Positions 49,114 through 59,213 of a DNA stretch of 64,000 bases are shown here, piece after piece (the stretch's first letter is position 1; every line of letters begins with the position of its first letter). The stretch is from an uncultured Rubripirellula sp. (GTDB lineage: Bacteria > Planctomycetota > Planctomycetia > Pirellulales > Pirellulaceae), in assembly GCA_938075415.1 (NCBI GenBank), contig CALJHC010000003.1, positions 1,009,900 through 1,073,899 on the forward strand. The letters run 5' to 3'. The translations under genes and the position numbers were made by a program. Below the pieces are notes generated by a model. The model searched no databases and had not been told where the DNA came from. It worked only from the letters and a program-made list of their open reading frames with translations.

Positions 49114-49569
49114 GTGGTGGCACAACCTACCTACATCGCGAAGCCAGGCGAAATCGAAAAACAGTGGCATATCGTTGATGCTTCTGACGAAATCTTGGGC
49201 CGCTTGGCCAGTGATATTGCCGTGATTCTGATGGGCAAACATCGCCCTGAGTACACGCCTCACGTCGATTCCGGTGACTTCGTTGTCGTAGTCAATGCCG
49301 AGAAGATCGCCATGACCGGCAAGAAAATGGAAGATCGCCACTACACGTGGTACACGGGCTACCCCGGACTTCGCTTAGAAAGCTATGGGGATCGACGTGA
49401 CCGCAAGCCAGAGGATCTGATCTACCATGCGGTTCGCCGGATGTTGCCAAAGAACAAACTTGCTTACCAAGTGATCAAGAAATTGAAGATCTATTCAGGT
49501 TCTGATCATCCTCATAGTGCACAGCAACCTCAACCGCTCATCCGAAAAAGCAAGAAAGCAAACAGCTAA
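49114..49569 (+). CDS. rplM: 50S ribosomal protein L13
   Basis: Large-subunit protein. AKPGEIEKQWHIVDASDEIL, LGRLASDIAVILMGKHRPEYTP (signature), HYTWYTGYPGLR and MLPKNKLAYQVIKKLKIYSG are the canonical blocks. It is followed after 52 bases by rpsI, the normal rplM-rpsI pair. The start is GTG 49114 or the next GTG at 49117; no clear Shine-Dalgarno sequence precedes them, so the choice is open by one codon. Confidence 0.98.
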   Translation: MVAQPTYIAKPGEIEKQWHIVDASDEILGRLASDIAVILMGKHRPEYTPHVDSGDFVVVVNAEKIAMTGKKMEDRHYTWYTGYPGLRLESYGDRRDRKPEDLIYHAVRRMLPKNKLAYQVIKKLKIYSGSDHPHSAQQPQPLIRKSKKANS

Positions 49570-49621
49570 GCTTTCTTCCTAAATAGACAATTCAACCTAT
49601 ACCTACCCAAAATTCGAACTC

Positions 49622-50035
49622 ATGGTCGCGGTAAAAAAGGACAAGATTAGCGGTGACGCCCTCGGTACTGGTCGTCGCAAAAGCAGCGTTGCACGAGTAC
49701 GCGTCCGCGCGGGAAGTGGCAAAATCACTGTGAATAGCAAAGACATCGCCGAGTATTTTGTCAATGAACAACATCAGGGTGCGATAACCAGCACCCTCGA
49801 CGCTGTCGAGCATTCGGGCTCGGTTGACGTTCTCGTACGTGTGAATGGCGGAGGAATGACTGGTCAGAGCGGTGCCGTCCGAATGGGATTAGCACGAGCA
49901 CTGGTCAGTTACAACGAATCGCTTCACGAGACTCTTCGTGAAGGTGGTTTCCTAACACGCGATTCGCGTATGAAGGAACGTAAGAAACCAGGTCTTCGGG
50001 GTGCTCGACGCGGCGTGCAGTTCAGCAAGCGTTAA
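49622..50035 (+). CDS. rpsI: 30S ribosomal protein S9
   Basis: Small-subunit protein whose C-terminal tail reaches the P-site tRNA. GTGRRKSSVARVRVRAGSGK is the N-terminal signature; VNGGGMTGQSGAVRMGLARAL follows, and the invariant tail ends GVQFSKR. ATG 49622 leads a short basic extension (VAVKKDKISGDA), within family range. Confidence 0.98.
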   Translation: MVAVKKDKISGDALGTGRRKSSVARVRVRAGSGKITVNSKDIAEYFVNEQHQGAITSTLDAVEHSGSVDVLVRVNGGGMTGQSGAVRMGLARALVSYNESLHETLREGGFLTRDSRMKERKKPGLRGARRGVQFSKR

Positions 50036-50413
50036 CGCTCTTGATTCGACGCAAAAGTTGCAGCGATTTTTGCCAAGTGGGAGGGATCGCAGTCTTCTTG
50101 CGTTGGTAATCAGTTAGCTTGAGTTTACCGCGATTCACCAAGATCTTGTCGTCAATTTCTCAGCCAAACTGGTAGAGTATTGGCCATCAACCTGATCTCT
50201 GACATTTCGTAACATCCTTCGGCGAAGTGTCAGGATTGCGAAATGAAGCCGAAGAGATGAGATTTGACTTGAGTGGGCAAAGATCTGTTCGTGTCACGTG
50301 CTGAAGAATCAAGGCGGAAAGATCACCTAATGATCGGCCCTGCAGTGCAGCTCGGTGTCCAAACAAGCCGTGTCCTATGAGAATCTGCCAGCAAACCAGA
50401 CAGGGGTTCCGTT
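50036..50413. other. Intergenic region between rpsI and infA
   Basis: No gene seen. There is no clear T-rich terminator after rpsI and no RNA gene I can support. Confidence 0.6.
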
Positions 50414-50635
50414 TTGGGAAGTAAAGAAGAGGCGTTTGAGGTTGAAGGTACCGTCACTCAAGCGTTAGCAAACACTCGATTTCGAGTTCAACTCGAAACA
50501 GGATCAGAAGTGATGGCACATGTTGCGGGTCGCATGCGAAAACACTTCATTCGTATCGTTCCGGGGGATAAGGTACGCGTCGAGCTATCGCCGTACGACC
50601 TCACGAAAGGTCGCATTGTCTATCGCGAGCGTTAG
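50414..50635 (+). CDS. infA: Translation initiation factor IF-1
   Basis: 73-residue OB-fold factor binding the ribosomal A site during initiation. [36 protein letters not shown] and [19 protein letters not shown] are canonical. The start is TTG 50414, preceded by AGGGG seven bases upstream; no in-frame ATG fits, since the first conserved residues lie right behind the TTG. Using TTG for such an essential gene may keep the level low. Confidence 0.96.
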   Translation: MGSKEEAFEVEGTVTQALANTRFRVQLETGSEVMAHVAGRMRKHFIRIVPGDKVRVELSPYDLTKGRIVYRER

Positions 50636-51066
50636 TGCAACACCCAAAGGTGGGGTCCAAAGCCAATAATGAATCACGGCACTCTTAAGATCGCCCCCAT
50701 TAATCGGCTTTTCTCGGTGATTTATCAGCAACATCCGCAGCGTCTTCGTATAAAGATTCGGTGTTTGGCGTGATGCCATTTTCACGGGAATACCTTACAG
50801 GTCGCCCAATCAATGGCTTCGAATACCTGCCAGCGTTCCTCGTCCAACTGACTGTCCAAATGGCTACCATGGGGACGCGGTTGGCTCGGTTTCGCGTCTG
50901 GCTTCTATCTCAGAAAATCATGCCTGCTGCATTTGCATGGATATTGGCGCCGAGCGAAAGTCGCTAAGATCAACTAACTGCTAAACACCCTTGCGTAAAG
51001 AAAGCCCCCCACTTGGTGGGGCCTTCACTCCAAACCAATCACTATTCCTTGAAGGAAGATGCGAAG
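50636..51066. other. Intergenic region with a GC-rich hairpin
   Basis: No gene supported (the frame 50761-50967 is not convincing). A perfect 6-bp hairpin, CCCCAC-TTG-GTGGGG at 51007-51021, lies 46 bases before ATG 51067. It lacks a T run, so it looks more like a leader structure than a terminator. Confidence 0.5.
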
Positions 51067-52767
51067 ATGTACGCTTTTGTTCGCTCCGCGAGAATAACCA
51101 GATCGTTTTGCGTCGTTCTTGTCAGCTTGGTGCTCGCAGCAGGTCGACCCACATTCGCGCAAGACAGTGATGCCTCAAGTGATTCAGCAGAACCTGTCAT
51201 CGTTGTAACGCTCGGCAGCGTCAACAAACTGATGCAAGATGTCAACTACATTTCTGGGATTTCGGGTCAGCCTCAGGCTGGCGGAATCTTCGCGCTGATG
51301 GCCGGTACCTACACCCAAGGAATCGACACGACACAACCAATTGCAATCACCGTGCCATTGGTTGACGGTATGCCACAGCCACTTGCTTTAATTCCAACTC
51401 CAGATGTGAAGTCGGTTCTCAAGCGACTCGAGGCTCAAACAGGTCCGGTCGATGAGTTAAAAGACGGAACACTCGTGATCGCGGTGGGTGTCAACACGAT
51501 CTACATTCGTCAGCAGGGCAATTGGGCAGTTGTCGCTCCAGATCGAGACGTGCTGGATCTTGCTCCAGCAGATCCCGCGACCCTCTTTGGTGAAGATGGC
51601 GATCAATACGACCTCTCCGTCAAGCTGAGAATGCAGCAGGTTCCAGGTCCGATCCGAAGCATGATCACTTCCCAGATGCGGCTAGGTTTCGAACAAGCGA
51701 TGGCACAGCAAGGCTCACCGGAAACAGACGCTGCACGCGACATGGCCGAGACCAGCCTGACTCAAATCGAACAACTTCTCAACGACACTGACGAACTTCA
51801 ATTCGGTTTCAATATTGATCAAGCTGCCAAACAAATGTCGTTCAAGGCACGTTTCACTGCGGTTCCAGGAACCTCACTTGGAGAGATCCTTTCCTCTCAA
51901 GAAGCGATCCCTTCACAATTCGCATCTGTGATCCGGCCCGACGCTGCGGCTTTCTATCACTCGGCATCAGCAATTGGGCCTGAATCGGTCCAACAAGTTC
52001 AAAGCAGCATGAAAGCAGCTAGCGCCTCAATCGCTGGAGTGCTGGAAAGCCAGGCGAACCTTCCGCAAGAGTATCAGCAGAAAGTAATGGGGCTTGTCGA
52101 CCGAATTTTGGACCTTGCCTCCGCGTCAGCCGCTGAAGGCAAATCAGACTTGGGTGCTGTGCTGTTAGCCGGTGAGAACAGTATGCAATTTGCATTGGGA
52201 ACCTTTGTCTCAAATGGAAATGACGTGGCAGCGATTGCCAAAGATCTTGCCGCTGAGATTGAGGGCGTGCCCGGTGCTCCAGCTTTCATGTTTGATCAAG
52301 AGGTATACGAAGGTGTAACGATGCACCTAGTGGAAATCGACATCCCACCGTTCGAAGAAGAAATGATAGAGGTCCTCGGGGAAAAGCTGCAAATCCATAT
52401 CGGAACTGGTGAGAAGGCAGTTTATCTGGCAACTGGAAAAGGCAGTAAAGCATTGCTTACTAGCATGATCGATTCTGCTGGTCAGGATAAAAGCTCCAGC
52501 CGACCTGTTGGGCAACTGCATTTCTCGTTAATGCCAATGCTGGAACTTGCCCAATCCGTCAATGCAGATGATTCAGTGATGGCGATGATTGACTCCTTAT
52601 CTCGTGCTGCAGACACGGGAAAAATCATGATGATTTCAGAAAGCATTGAAAACGGTCAAGACTTCACTCTAAGTATTGGAGAGGGGCTTCTTCAGGCCGC
52701 TGGTGCTGCAGCTCGACAAGAGCAACTGGAAGCTCAACGTAATGCCATCCAGAATGGTCAGTTCTAG
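51067..52767 (+). CDS. Exported protein of unknown function
   Basis: Not recognised. The 566-residue product has a signal peptide ending near AAGRPTFAQDS and then a repetitive-looking alpha/beta body with no motif I can name (TLGSVNKLMQDVNYISGISG, IAITVPLVDGMPQPLALIP, KDGTLVIAVGVNTIYI). The end is rich in Ala/Gln. It may be a structural or regulatory envelope protein. The frame is open to 51013, but ATG 51067 is preferred, with GAAGGAAG upstream and the signal directly after. A strong terminator follows at 52808, so it is a single-gene transcript, and it is probably well expressed. Confidence 0.85.
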   Translation: MYAFVRSARITRSFCVVLVSLVLAAGRPTFAQDSDASSDSAEPVIVVTLGSVNKLMQDVNYISGISGQPQAGGIFALMAGTYTQGIDTTQPIAITVPLVDGMPQPLALIPTPDVKSVLKRLEAQTGPVDELKDGTLVIAVGVNTIYIRQQGNWAVVAPDRDVLDLAPADPATLFGEDGDQYDLSVKLRMQQVPGPIRSMITSQMRLGFEQAMAQQGSPETDAARDMAETSLTQIEQLLNDTDELQFGFNIDQAAKQMSFKARFTAVPGTSLGEILSSQEAIPSQFASVIRPDAAAFYHSASAIGPESVQQVQSSMKAASASIAGVLESQANLPQEYQQKVMGLVDRILDLASASAAEGKSDLGAVLLAGENSMQFALGTFVSNGNDVAAIAKDLAAEIEGVPGAPAFMFDQEVYEGVTMHLVEIDIPPFEEEMIEVLGEKLQIHIGTGEKAVYLATGKGSKALLTSMIDSAGQDKSSSRPVGQLHFSLMPMLELAQSVNADDSVMAMIDSLSRAADTGKIMMISESIENGQDFTLSIGEGLLQAAGAAARQEQLEAQRNAIQNGQF

Positions 52768-52807
52768 AACCCCGAAACGATCCCATTACGAACCAAACTG
52801 ATTGACG

Positions 52808-52844
52808 AAAAGCCATTAAGATTTTGATCTTAATGGCTTTTTTT
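52808..52844 (+). terminator. Rho-independent terminator after the unknown exported protein
   Basis: A 15-bp perfect hairpin (arms AAAAGCCATTAAGAT and its complement, loop TTTG) ending in seven T residues, 41 bases after the stop at 52767. Confidence 0.95.
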
Positions 52845-52878
52845 AACTGATTTGTCACCGTTCGACCCTGTTAGCTCA

Positions 52879-53784
52879 ATGAAAATGAAAAACAACTACC
52901 TGATTAGGAAAGGCATAGGTTTTTTCGTTTGTCTATTGATTCTGGTGTTCATTCTGGTGATCAATGATCTGAGGACAGATAAAGATCGAGACCCAAATCA
53001 AACTCTCGGAAGCCCAGAAGACGCCAAGAACACTGTAAATAAGATCAATGATGGGCTCACAATGCTCGATGTCCTGAAGGTAGCAAAACTAAGTCTGAAT
53101 CAGATGGAAATCGGCCTGTCGGATTACACAGCGAGATTTGTTAAACAAGAACTTGATGCAAATGCAGAAATGCCCAAAGAATCAGAGATGTTCATTAAGG
53201 TCCAAACGCGATTTCGAGAGGATCGCACTGAAGCACCACGAAGAATTTATCTGCGATTCAACAAACCTGATTCACTTGATGGCCGAGAAGTCATTTGGGG
53301 AGAAGACCTTTATTCAGGCAAGATGGCGGTGCATGAAGTTGGACTGATATTAGGCCTCAAGACGCTCTGGCTTGATCCAGATGGATTCATTGCAATGCAA
53401 GGCCAACGCCATCCAATCAGCGAGATTGGAATCGTTAAATTGACGGAACAATTAATTGAGCAAGGCGAGAAAGACTTATCAAATCAACAAATGCGAATCA
53501 CTCGTGATCTTGAACATTCTTTTGATGGTGTGCGTGTCCACCTAATCACGATTCAACGACTAAACTCTGGTGAGTCGAAAGACGATTTTTATCAGGCAGA
53601 GATTATCTTTGATCCGCTGCGCCAACTCATCTTGGCGTTTCGCAGTTTTTCAGCACCTGAAAGTGAAGACAAAACGCCAGCCTTAATTGAATCCTACGCT
53701 TACTACGACCTCAAAACCAACGTGGGACTATCTGATGAAGATTTCAACACGGCTAACAGTAAATACAGTTTCCCAGACTTCTGA
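52879..53784 (+). CDS. DUF1571 protein, membrane-anchored
   Basis: A DUF1571 family protein, common in planctomycetes and of unknown function. A single hydrophobic segment near the N-terminus (GIGFFVCLLILVFILVI) anchors or exports it. The body, with YTARFVKQELDA, MFIKVQTRF, RIYLRFNKPDSLDGREVIWGE and KTLWLDPDGFIAMQGQRHPI, matches the family, as does the late IIFDPLRQLILAFRSF. ATG 52879 is chosen; a TTG at 52852 would lie just after the terminator of the previous gene. Ribosome site weak. Confidence 0.8.
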   Translation: MKMKNNYLIRKGIGFFVCLLILVFILVINDLRTDKDRDPNQTLGSPEDAKNTVNKINDGLTMLDVLKVAKLSLNQMEIGLSDYTARFVKQELDANAEMPKESEMFIKVQTRFREDRTEAPRRIYLRFNKPDSLDGREVIWGEDLYSGKMAVHEVGLILGLKTLWLDPDGFIAMQGQRHPISEIGIVKLTEQLIEQGEKDLSNQQMRITRDLEHSFDGVRVHLITIQRLNSGESKDDFYQAEIIFDPLRQLILAFRSFSAPESEDKTPALIESYAYYDLKTNVGLSDEDFNTANSKYSFPDF

Positions 53785-53929
53785 TAATTTTTGCACGAAA
53801 TGTGAGAGGATAAGTAAGTGGAATAATCAAGAATTTACTGAATAGCTGGCGATGTTTTGCCGCCTGAACGCTTAGATGCAAGAAACAAGATAACCACATA
53901 CTCCTTCCATCACTCTCAAGGGAATCAAC

Positions 53930-54451
53930 ATGTCAAAAATTGGATTAATGATTGCTGCCTCGGCTCGTCTTGGCAGTGGCTATGCTGAACGACTACTCAA
54001 GGATGTAACACCTGAACACTTTGCGAGACTGGCGGTTTCAGGTCAACAAGTAGTTGATTCAAACCATCCAGCGTTTATATACGGACACCTCAGTCTTTAT
54101 GCGCCGCGGATCGTTTCGGAGCTTGGTGGTGATGCATCATCGATGCAACCCACCGAACTTTTTGAATTACGATTCTCCAAAGATGCCACCTGTGTCGATG
54201 ACCCAGAGGGAACTCTGTACCCATCAATGGATGAGATTGTAACTGCCTTCAAAACAAATCATGAAGCGGCCATCAACCAACTAGAAGCTACTGACGATGA
54301 CATTTTCCGTCAGGAAAATCCTAACGAAGGAATGCGAAAACTCTTCCCCACTATCGGGGCGATGCATGCCTTTTATGTTGGGGGGCATCTCATGATGCAC
54401 ATGGGTCAGATGAGCGCTTGGCGACGAATCGCAGGACTGGGACCTGCATGA
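53930..54451 (+). CDS. DinB-like metal-binding protein
   Basis: 173-residue four-helix protein of the DinB/YfiT type. Metal-ligand histidines are suggested by SNHPAFIYGHLSLYA near residue 43 and HAFYVGGHLMMHMGQMSAWRR near residue 145, the usual first and third His positions. Such proteins are often thiol-dependent transferases or simply metal-binding; the role here is unknown. A good ribosome site, AAGGGA, precedes ATG 53930. Confidence 0.8.
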   Translation: MSKIGLMIAASARLGSGYAERLLKDVTPEHFARLAVSGQQVVDSNHPAFIYGHLSLYAPRIVSELGGDASSMQPTELFELRFSKDATCVDDPEGTLYPSMDEIVTAFKTNHEAAINQLEATDDDIFRQENPNEGMRKLFPTIGAMHAFYVGGHLMMHMGQMSAWRRIAGLGPA

Positions 54452-54647
54452 TTCAATCATCTGCTCAGTTTTGACCAGATACGCTTTTGACCTGAAGGCA
54501 ACAGCAAGATGGCCAAACATAACGACAATTCGATCTCGCCACACAGGCGACTCACGTTGTTGTTGATTGCAACCACGGCCGATCAATAGGCATGATACTC
54601 TGGGTCAAATCCACCGCTTTATCGAATGGGAAAATCACTTGCAACGC

Positions 54648-56306
54648 ATGTCAAAAACGATAAATCATCTACTGCTACAAGTCGTCTTCACTCTAAGTGC
54701 GGCCACAATTGGACTTGGACAAGAAAAGCCAAACATTCTGTTCATCATGTCCGATGATCATACCTCCCAAGCGATCGGTGCGTACGCCACACTTTTGAAG
54801 TCGCTCAATCCGACACCCACAATCGATAGCTTGGCTCAGGACGGCATTTGCTTTGATAATGCGTTCTGCACCAACGCAATCTGCACTCCGTCGCGCGCCT
54901 GCATCATCACCGGCCAATACAACCACAACAACGGAGTTTTTGATTTAGGGGGAAGGATCGCTTCCAAAAATCAAGTGCTGCCCATCTTGATGCGAGCAGG
55001 TGGATATCAAACTGCCATGATCGGTAAGTGGCATCTAAAAACGGAACCCAACTTTGATTATTACAAAGTGCTACCCGGTCAAGGCAGTTACTTCGATACG
55101 GTCTTCAGAATTCAAGGGGAGAAACCATGGCCGAAAAATACGATCCAATACAAAGGATCACACTCATCTGATGTAATCACCGATGCAACGCTCAATTGGC
55201 TCAGCGACCACCGAGACACCAGTAAACCGTTTTTTATTTGCCACCAGTACAAAGCCCCTCATGATTTCTTTGAAAGTCATCCACGCTACGATGACTACTT
55301 AGAAGACATTGACATCCCCGAGCCAGAAACTCTCTGGAACAAACCTGATTCATGGGGCTCACTTGCCACGAGGGGATTTCAAGACGAGTTGATTCCTCAC
55401 ATTGGCACATCAATCGGCCGACGAAATCCACGACGCTCCTATGCGGTTGATCTTCCAAAGCAATTTCCCAATGAATTCAAATGGGACAGCACGAATCCAA
55501 ATCTTTTGGATTCCGATGTTAAACATCTCGCCTATCAAGCTTATCTGAAGAAATACTTGCGATGTGTTAAGGGAGTCGATGACAACTTGAAAAGGCTTTT
55601 TGATTACTTAAAGAAAAACAATCTCTTTGACAACACCGTCATTATCTACACCGGTGATCAAGGATTTTGGCTAGGTGAAAAGGATTATCAAGATAAACGC
55701 TGGGCATACGATCCATCACAACGCATGCCCCTCATTATTCGATACCCAAAAGCAATTCCTGCAGGCAGTCGCAGTGACGCTTTGGTCGAAAACGTCGACT
55801 TTCCAGCTTTGATGCTCGACTTTGCGGGACTTGCACCACCCAAAACGATGCAAGGCAGATCCTTCCGAAGTATCTGCGAGGGAAAACCGGAACCGAAAGA
55901 TTGGAAGAAAGCTGTTTACTATCGCTACTGGATGCACATGGCGCACCACGATAACCCAGGAGAAATGGCGATCAGGACAAAAACACACAAACTGATTTTC
56001 TTCTACGGTTGTGATTACCAAGGAGAAAATCAAACGCCACCCGCTTGGGAACTATACGACCTGAGGTCGGATCCCGAAGAAATAAACAATCTTTATGGCA
56101 AACCTGCTTTTGCTGCGATCCAAAAAGAGCTGAAGGCCAAACTTGCGTCGCTTCGTCTAAAAATTGGTGATGATGGCTCCCACTATCCGGCTTGCGAATC
56201 CATCATCCAAGAATTTTGGGACTATGACGAATCAGATCGCCAAAAAGCCATTGCCGTATCCAATAAATTTAGAGTGGCTCGAGAGGCATCTTTAAAGGCG
56301 AAATGA
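54648..56306 (+). CDS. Sulfatase, exported
   Basis: Formylglycine sulfatase releasing sulfate from sulfated glycans or similar esters. PNILFIMSDDHTSQAIGAY holds the metal-binding Asp pair; CTPSRACIITGQYNHNNG has the modified Cys (CxPSR); GKWHLKTEP and YTGDQGFWLGEK complete the active site. A signal peptide follows ATG 54648 (INHLLLQVVFTLSAATIGLGQ), so the enzyme is exported. The frame is open to 54567, but that start puts 27 polar residues in front. Large sulfatase sets for marine polysaccharides are typical of planctomycetes. No maturase is adjacent. Confidence 0.93.
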   Translation: MSKTINHLLLQVVFTLSAATIGLGQEKPNILFIMSDDHTSQAIGAYATLLKSLNPTPTIDSLAQDGICFDNAFCTNAICTPSRACIITGQYNHNNGVFDLGGRIASKNQVLPILMRAGGYQTAMIGKWHLKTEPNFDYYKVLPGQGSYFDTVFRIQGEKPWPKNTIQYKGSHSSDVITDATLNWLSDHRDTSKPFFICHQYKAPHDFFESHPRYDDYLEDIDIPEPETLWNKPDSWGSLATRGFQDELIPHIGTSIGRRNPRRSYAVDLPKQFPNEFKWDSTNPNLLDSDVKHLAYQAYLKKYLRCVKGVDDNLKRLFDYLKKNNLFDNTVIIYTGDQGFWLGEKDYQDKRWAYDPSQRMPLIIRYPKAIPAGSRSDALVENVDFPALMLDFAGLAPPKTMQGRSFRSICEGKPEPKDWKKAVYYRYWMHMAHHDNPGEMAIRTKTHKLIFFYGCDYQGENQTPPAWELYDLRSDPEEINNLYGKPAFAAIQKELKAKLASLRLKIGDDGSHYPACESIIQEFWDYDESDRQKAIAVSNKFRVAREASLKAK

Positions 56307-56519
56307 TTGAAATCACGAATGCCAAATCTTAAATTTCACGGTAACCACCGCCGATTCGCCGACTCCTCCGAAAACAGCTCGCCAAATACTGTCCCCACTC
56401 CCACAAGTTGCCAGTGGATTGGAAGCACCCCAACTTTCTTGCGTAATCAATCCGAGTTAGAATCAAAACCTAACGGTAAATTCATCATTTCATAACACCC
56501 TTTTGTTGGTGGCTGATTC

Positions 56520-58196
56520 GTGGACCCATTATTTGATCTAGTCTTTGAGTTGGTTGGCGGACTCGGGATCTTTCTGCTGGGTATGAAGAGCATGTCCGAT
56601 GGCATGCAAGCTGTAGCTGGCAGCAGCCTTAGGCGTCTCATTGGTGCGGTAACGAACAACCGGCTTGCTGCAACGTTGGTGGGTGTCTTTGTCACCTGTG
56701 TTGTTCAGTCCAGCTCCATTACAACCGTCATGGTTGTCGGTTTTGTGAACAGTAGTGTGATGTCGTTAAGCCAAGCAGTTGGCGTCATCATGGGTGCGAA
56801 CATTGGCACAACCATCACTGGCTGGATTTTGGTCTTAAAAATTGGTAAGTACGGCCTTCCCATTTTAGGAGCCGCCGCCTTTGGATATCTCTTTTCTAAG
56901 AATGAACGTCGCCGATTCGCAGCTATGACAATCATGGGTGTCGGCATGGTGTTTTTCGGTTTGGAGCTGATGAAAGATGCCTGCTCGATCATCAAACAGA
57001 TGCCCGACTTTAATGATTGGTTCAGCTTATTCAATGCGGACACCTACTTTGGCGTTCTGAAGTGCGCGATGGTAGGATGCATCATGACAACACTGGTGCA
57101 GTCATCCTCGGCCACACTCGGGATTACCATCTCATTGGCATCACAAGGCATCATTAGCTTCGAGACGGCTGCGGCACTTGTGCTGGGAGAAAATATTGGA
57201 ACCACAATCACAGCATTTCTCGCTTCGCTGGGAGCTACCACCAATGCTCGACGAGCAGCCTATTTCCATGTCATCTTTAACATGGCCGGTGTTCTTTGGA
57301 TTACTGCCATCTTTAGTTGGTACGTTCAAATTGTCCCGGCTCTGATTGACGTGGATGTCATGCGTGAAGAAATCGTCGAGGGTCAAGTGACGTTTCCGGA
57401 AACAACACCTGCGATCGCTGCAACGCACAGTATTTTCAACGTCATCAATACGTTGATGTTCCTGCCGTTTGTGCCGATTTTTGTGAACTTCCTAAATCGA
57501 ATCGTGCCGTCAAAAGACTACAAGGAAAAACCCAGACTCACCGATCTGGACATCCGAATGCTGGAAACCCCACTGCTTGCCATTGAGCAGTCGAAGAAAG
57601 AGATTGAACGGATGGGTGATGGCTGTAGCAAGATGCTTCGTTGGTTGGCCGAGTTGCGAGAACAAGAAGATCCAGACACGAAGCTTGCGGATCGCCTGAA
57701 AACTCGGGAAGAAGTACTCGATAACATGCAGGATGAGATTTCCGAGTTCGTTACTAAATTACTCTCCGGGAACGTACCGCTCTCGGTTGCCGACGAAGGA
57801 AGACAACAGATACGTATTGCGGATGAATTTGAATCAATTAGTGATTACATACAGGATCTCGATAAATTTGATCGCAAACTACGAAAATCAGGTAATCGGT
57901 TTACTGAGCAGCAAATGGAATCATTACGGTTTTTGCATCAGCTAACCGAGGGTTACCTAGAAGATATTAACGAAGGTCTTTTGCAAGAAAATCGCAATAC
58001 AATGACAAAGACTGAACCGGTTGCCAAACGAATTAAAGACCAAATCAAGACGTCTCGAAAACAACATCTGGAGGAACTATCCAATGGCGGGATCACTCCG
58101 GTTGTTAGTGTAGCCTTCCTTGCCTCACTTAACGCTTTCTCAAGGGTCCGAGATCATTCCTACAACATCGCTGAAACGATTTCAGGGGAAAAATAA
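56520..58196 (+). CDS. Na/Pi-cotransporter family protein with PhoU-like tail
   Basis: Sodium-dependent phosphate symporter of the NptA/SLC34-like family, 558 residues. Two inverted Na/Pi repeats are visible: QSSSITTVMVVGFVN with MGANIGTTITGWI near residue 65-98, and QSSSATLGITISLASQG with LGENIGTTITAFLASLG near 195-240. About nine membrane helices run to residue 330. The cytoplasmic C-terminus, residues about 345-555, is mostly helical and PhoU-like, with ISEFVTKLLSGNVPL and IADEFESISDYIQDL; it may regulate transport. Start GTG 56520. Its neighbours are independent genes. Confidence 0.93.
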   Translation: MDPLFDLVFELVGGLGIFLLGMKSMSDGMQAVAGSSLRRLIGAVTNNRLAATLVGVFVTCVVQSSSITTVMVVGFVNSSVMSLSQAVGVIMGANIGTTITGWILVLKIGKYGLPILGAAAFGYLFSKNERRRFAAMTIMGVGMVFFGLELMKDACSIIKQMPDFNDWFSLFNADTYFGVLKCAMVGCIMTTLVQSSSATLGITISLASQGIISFETAAALVLGENIGTTITAFLASLGATTNARRAAYFHVIFNMAGVLWITAIFSWYVQIVPALIDVDVMREEIVEGQVTFPETTPAIAATHSIFNVINTLMFLPFVPIFVNFLNRIVPSKDYKEKPRLTDLDIRMLETPLLAIEQSKKEIERMGDGCSKMLRWLAELREQEDPDTKLADRLKTREEVLDNMQDEISEFVTKLLSGNVPLSVADEGRQQIRIADEFESISDYIQDLDKFDRKLRKSGNRFTEQQMESLRFLHQLTEGYLEDINEGLLQENRNTMTKTEPVAKRIKDQIKTSRKQHLEELSNGGITPVVSVAFLASLNAFSRVRDHSYNIAETISGEK

Positions 58197-59213
58197 TCAT
58201 GACTGTGCAGGACCCTTAGATCATTGCACCCCTGACCGTTCACTGATTGGGTGACTTGAGATATTAAAGGTTTCGACTTTATCGAAAAACCTAACACCAT
58301 GATTTCCTCGGGAATGACTGGATTTTGAAGAAAGGTCACCTCGGCTTACTGCTTCAAATCTGGATCGATGTTATCACGCTCCACACTGATTCCGGGTGAT
58401 CAATACCTGGGTAATCCGTGACGCATCGATATGATGGAATCCTCGAAATTCTTGGCTGAATTCCAAGTTGGAACAATGGTAATACTTGGTCGATACATCG
58501 CTCACTTCTCGCTTGATTTGAATCGCCGAGTTCTGGTTGAGGAGCACCCAATGAAAATGTGGTTTCAATAAAATCGCGCGGCACACCATCGGCTGACCTC
58601 TGTGCCTTCTTTTGCAATTTCATGACAGAGACCAAGCAAGCATTATCTTTTTTACGTCGGCAAATCTTCGGACACTAACTACTCTTCCGATTATGAGAAC
58701 TCGGAATTCACTCAATTGTTGTCCCACACCTTTTTACCGACTGTGGAACGAAATCCCACAGGAACCAGTCTCGTCGCCGAAAGAACTTGGCATTCCAGTC
58801 AGGGCCAAACCTGCCACACTCGAGTGCTTGGCCAAAGTCAAGCTTACGAGCAGCCCAATCTTGACTTTGCATCGATAACCAGTGAGTGGAGGGTCTAACT
58901 TCTTTTCGGAACAAGAGACTCTTAAAGCGGACGGGTAACAGATGTCCTAAATTGCACCGGCAAAGTTTTCTGGAGGGTCAAGAAAAGCTTATGACTGGCC
59001 TAATGCCATCCCTCGCTGACCCGGACGGAAGCGGTATCGAGAAAAAGCCCACATTGCTTTGCGAGCGTAGACCTCGCGACTTTTTCTCTCTCCTGCACTC
59101 TGCGGCTTTACAGAGAGTTCGATATAGTAATCGACATCAAAGCGCCAGCAATACAGCCCAACAGACATCGCTCTGACTCGAGATGATTCTGCGGCACTTG
59201 AAAAGGCAAGAAC
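58197..59213. other. Long intergenic region, no gene seen
   Basis: About 1 kb without a supported gene. Several short open frames on both strands (58354-58635, 58708-58914 on minus; 58612-58878, 58886-59176 on plus) have some protein-like stretches but no recognisable family, start or ribosome site. It may hold gene remnants or an untranslated RNA, but I cannot support either. Confidence 0.5.

Noticed and set aside
51003..51022. GC-rich hairpin as a terminator for infA
   Set aside because: There is no T run after it, and it lies about 370 bases beyond infA, close to the next gene's start.
58354..59176. Short open frames on both strands in the 1-kb gap after the Na/Pi transporter
   Set aside because: No family, no start context and several overlap each other; not enough to call a gene or remnant.
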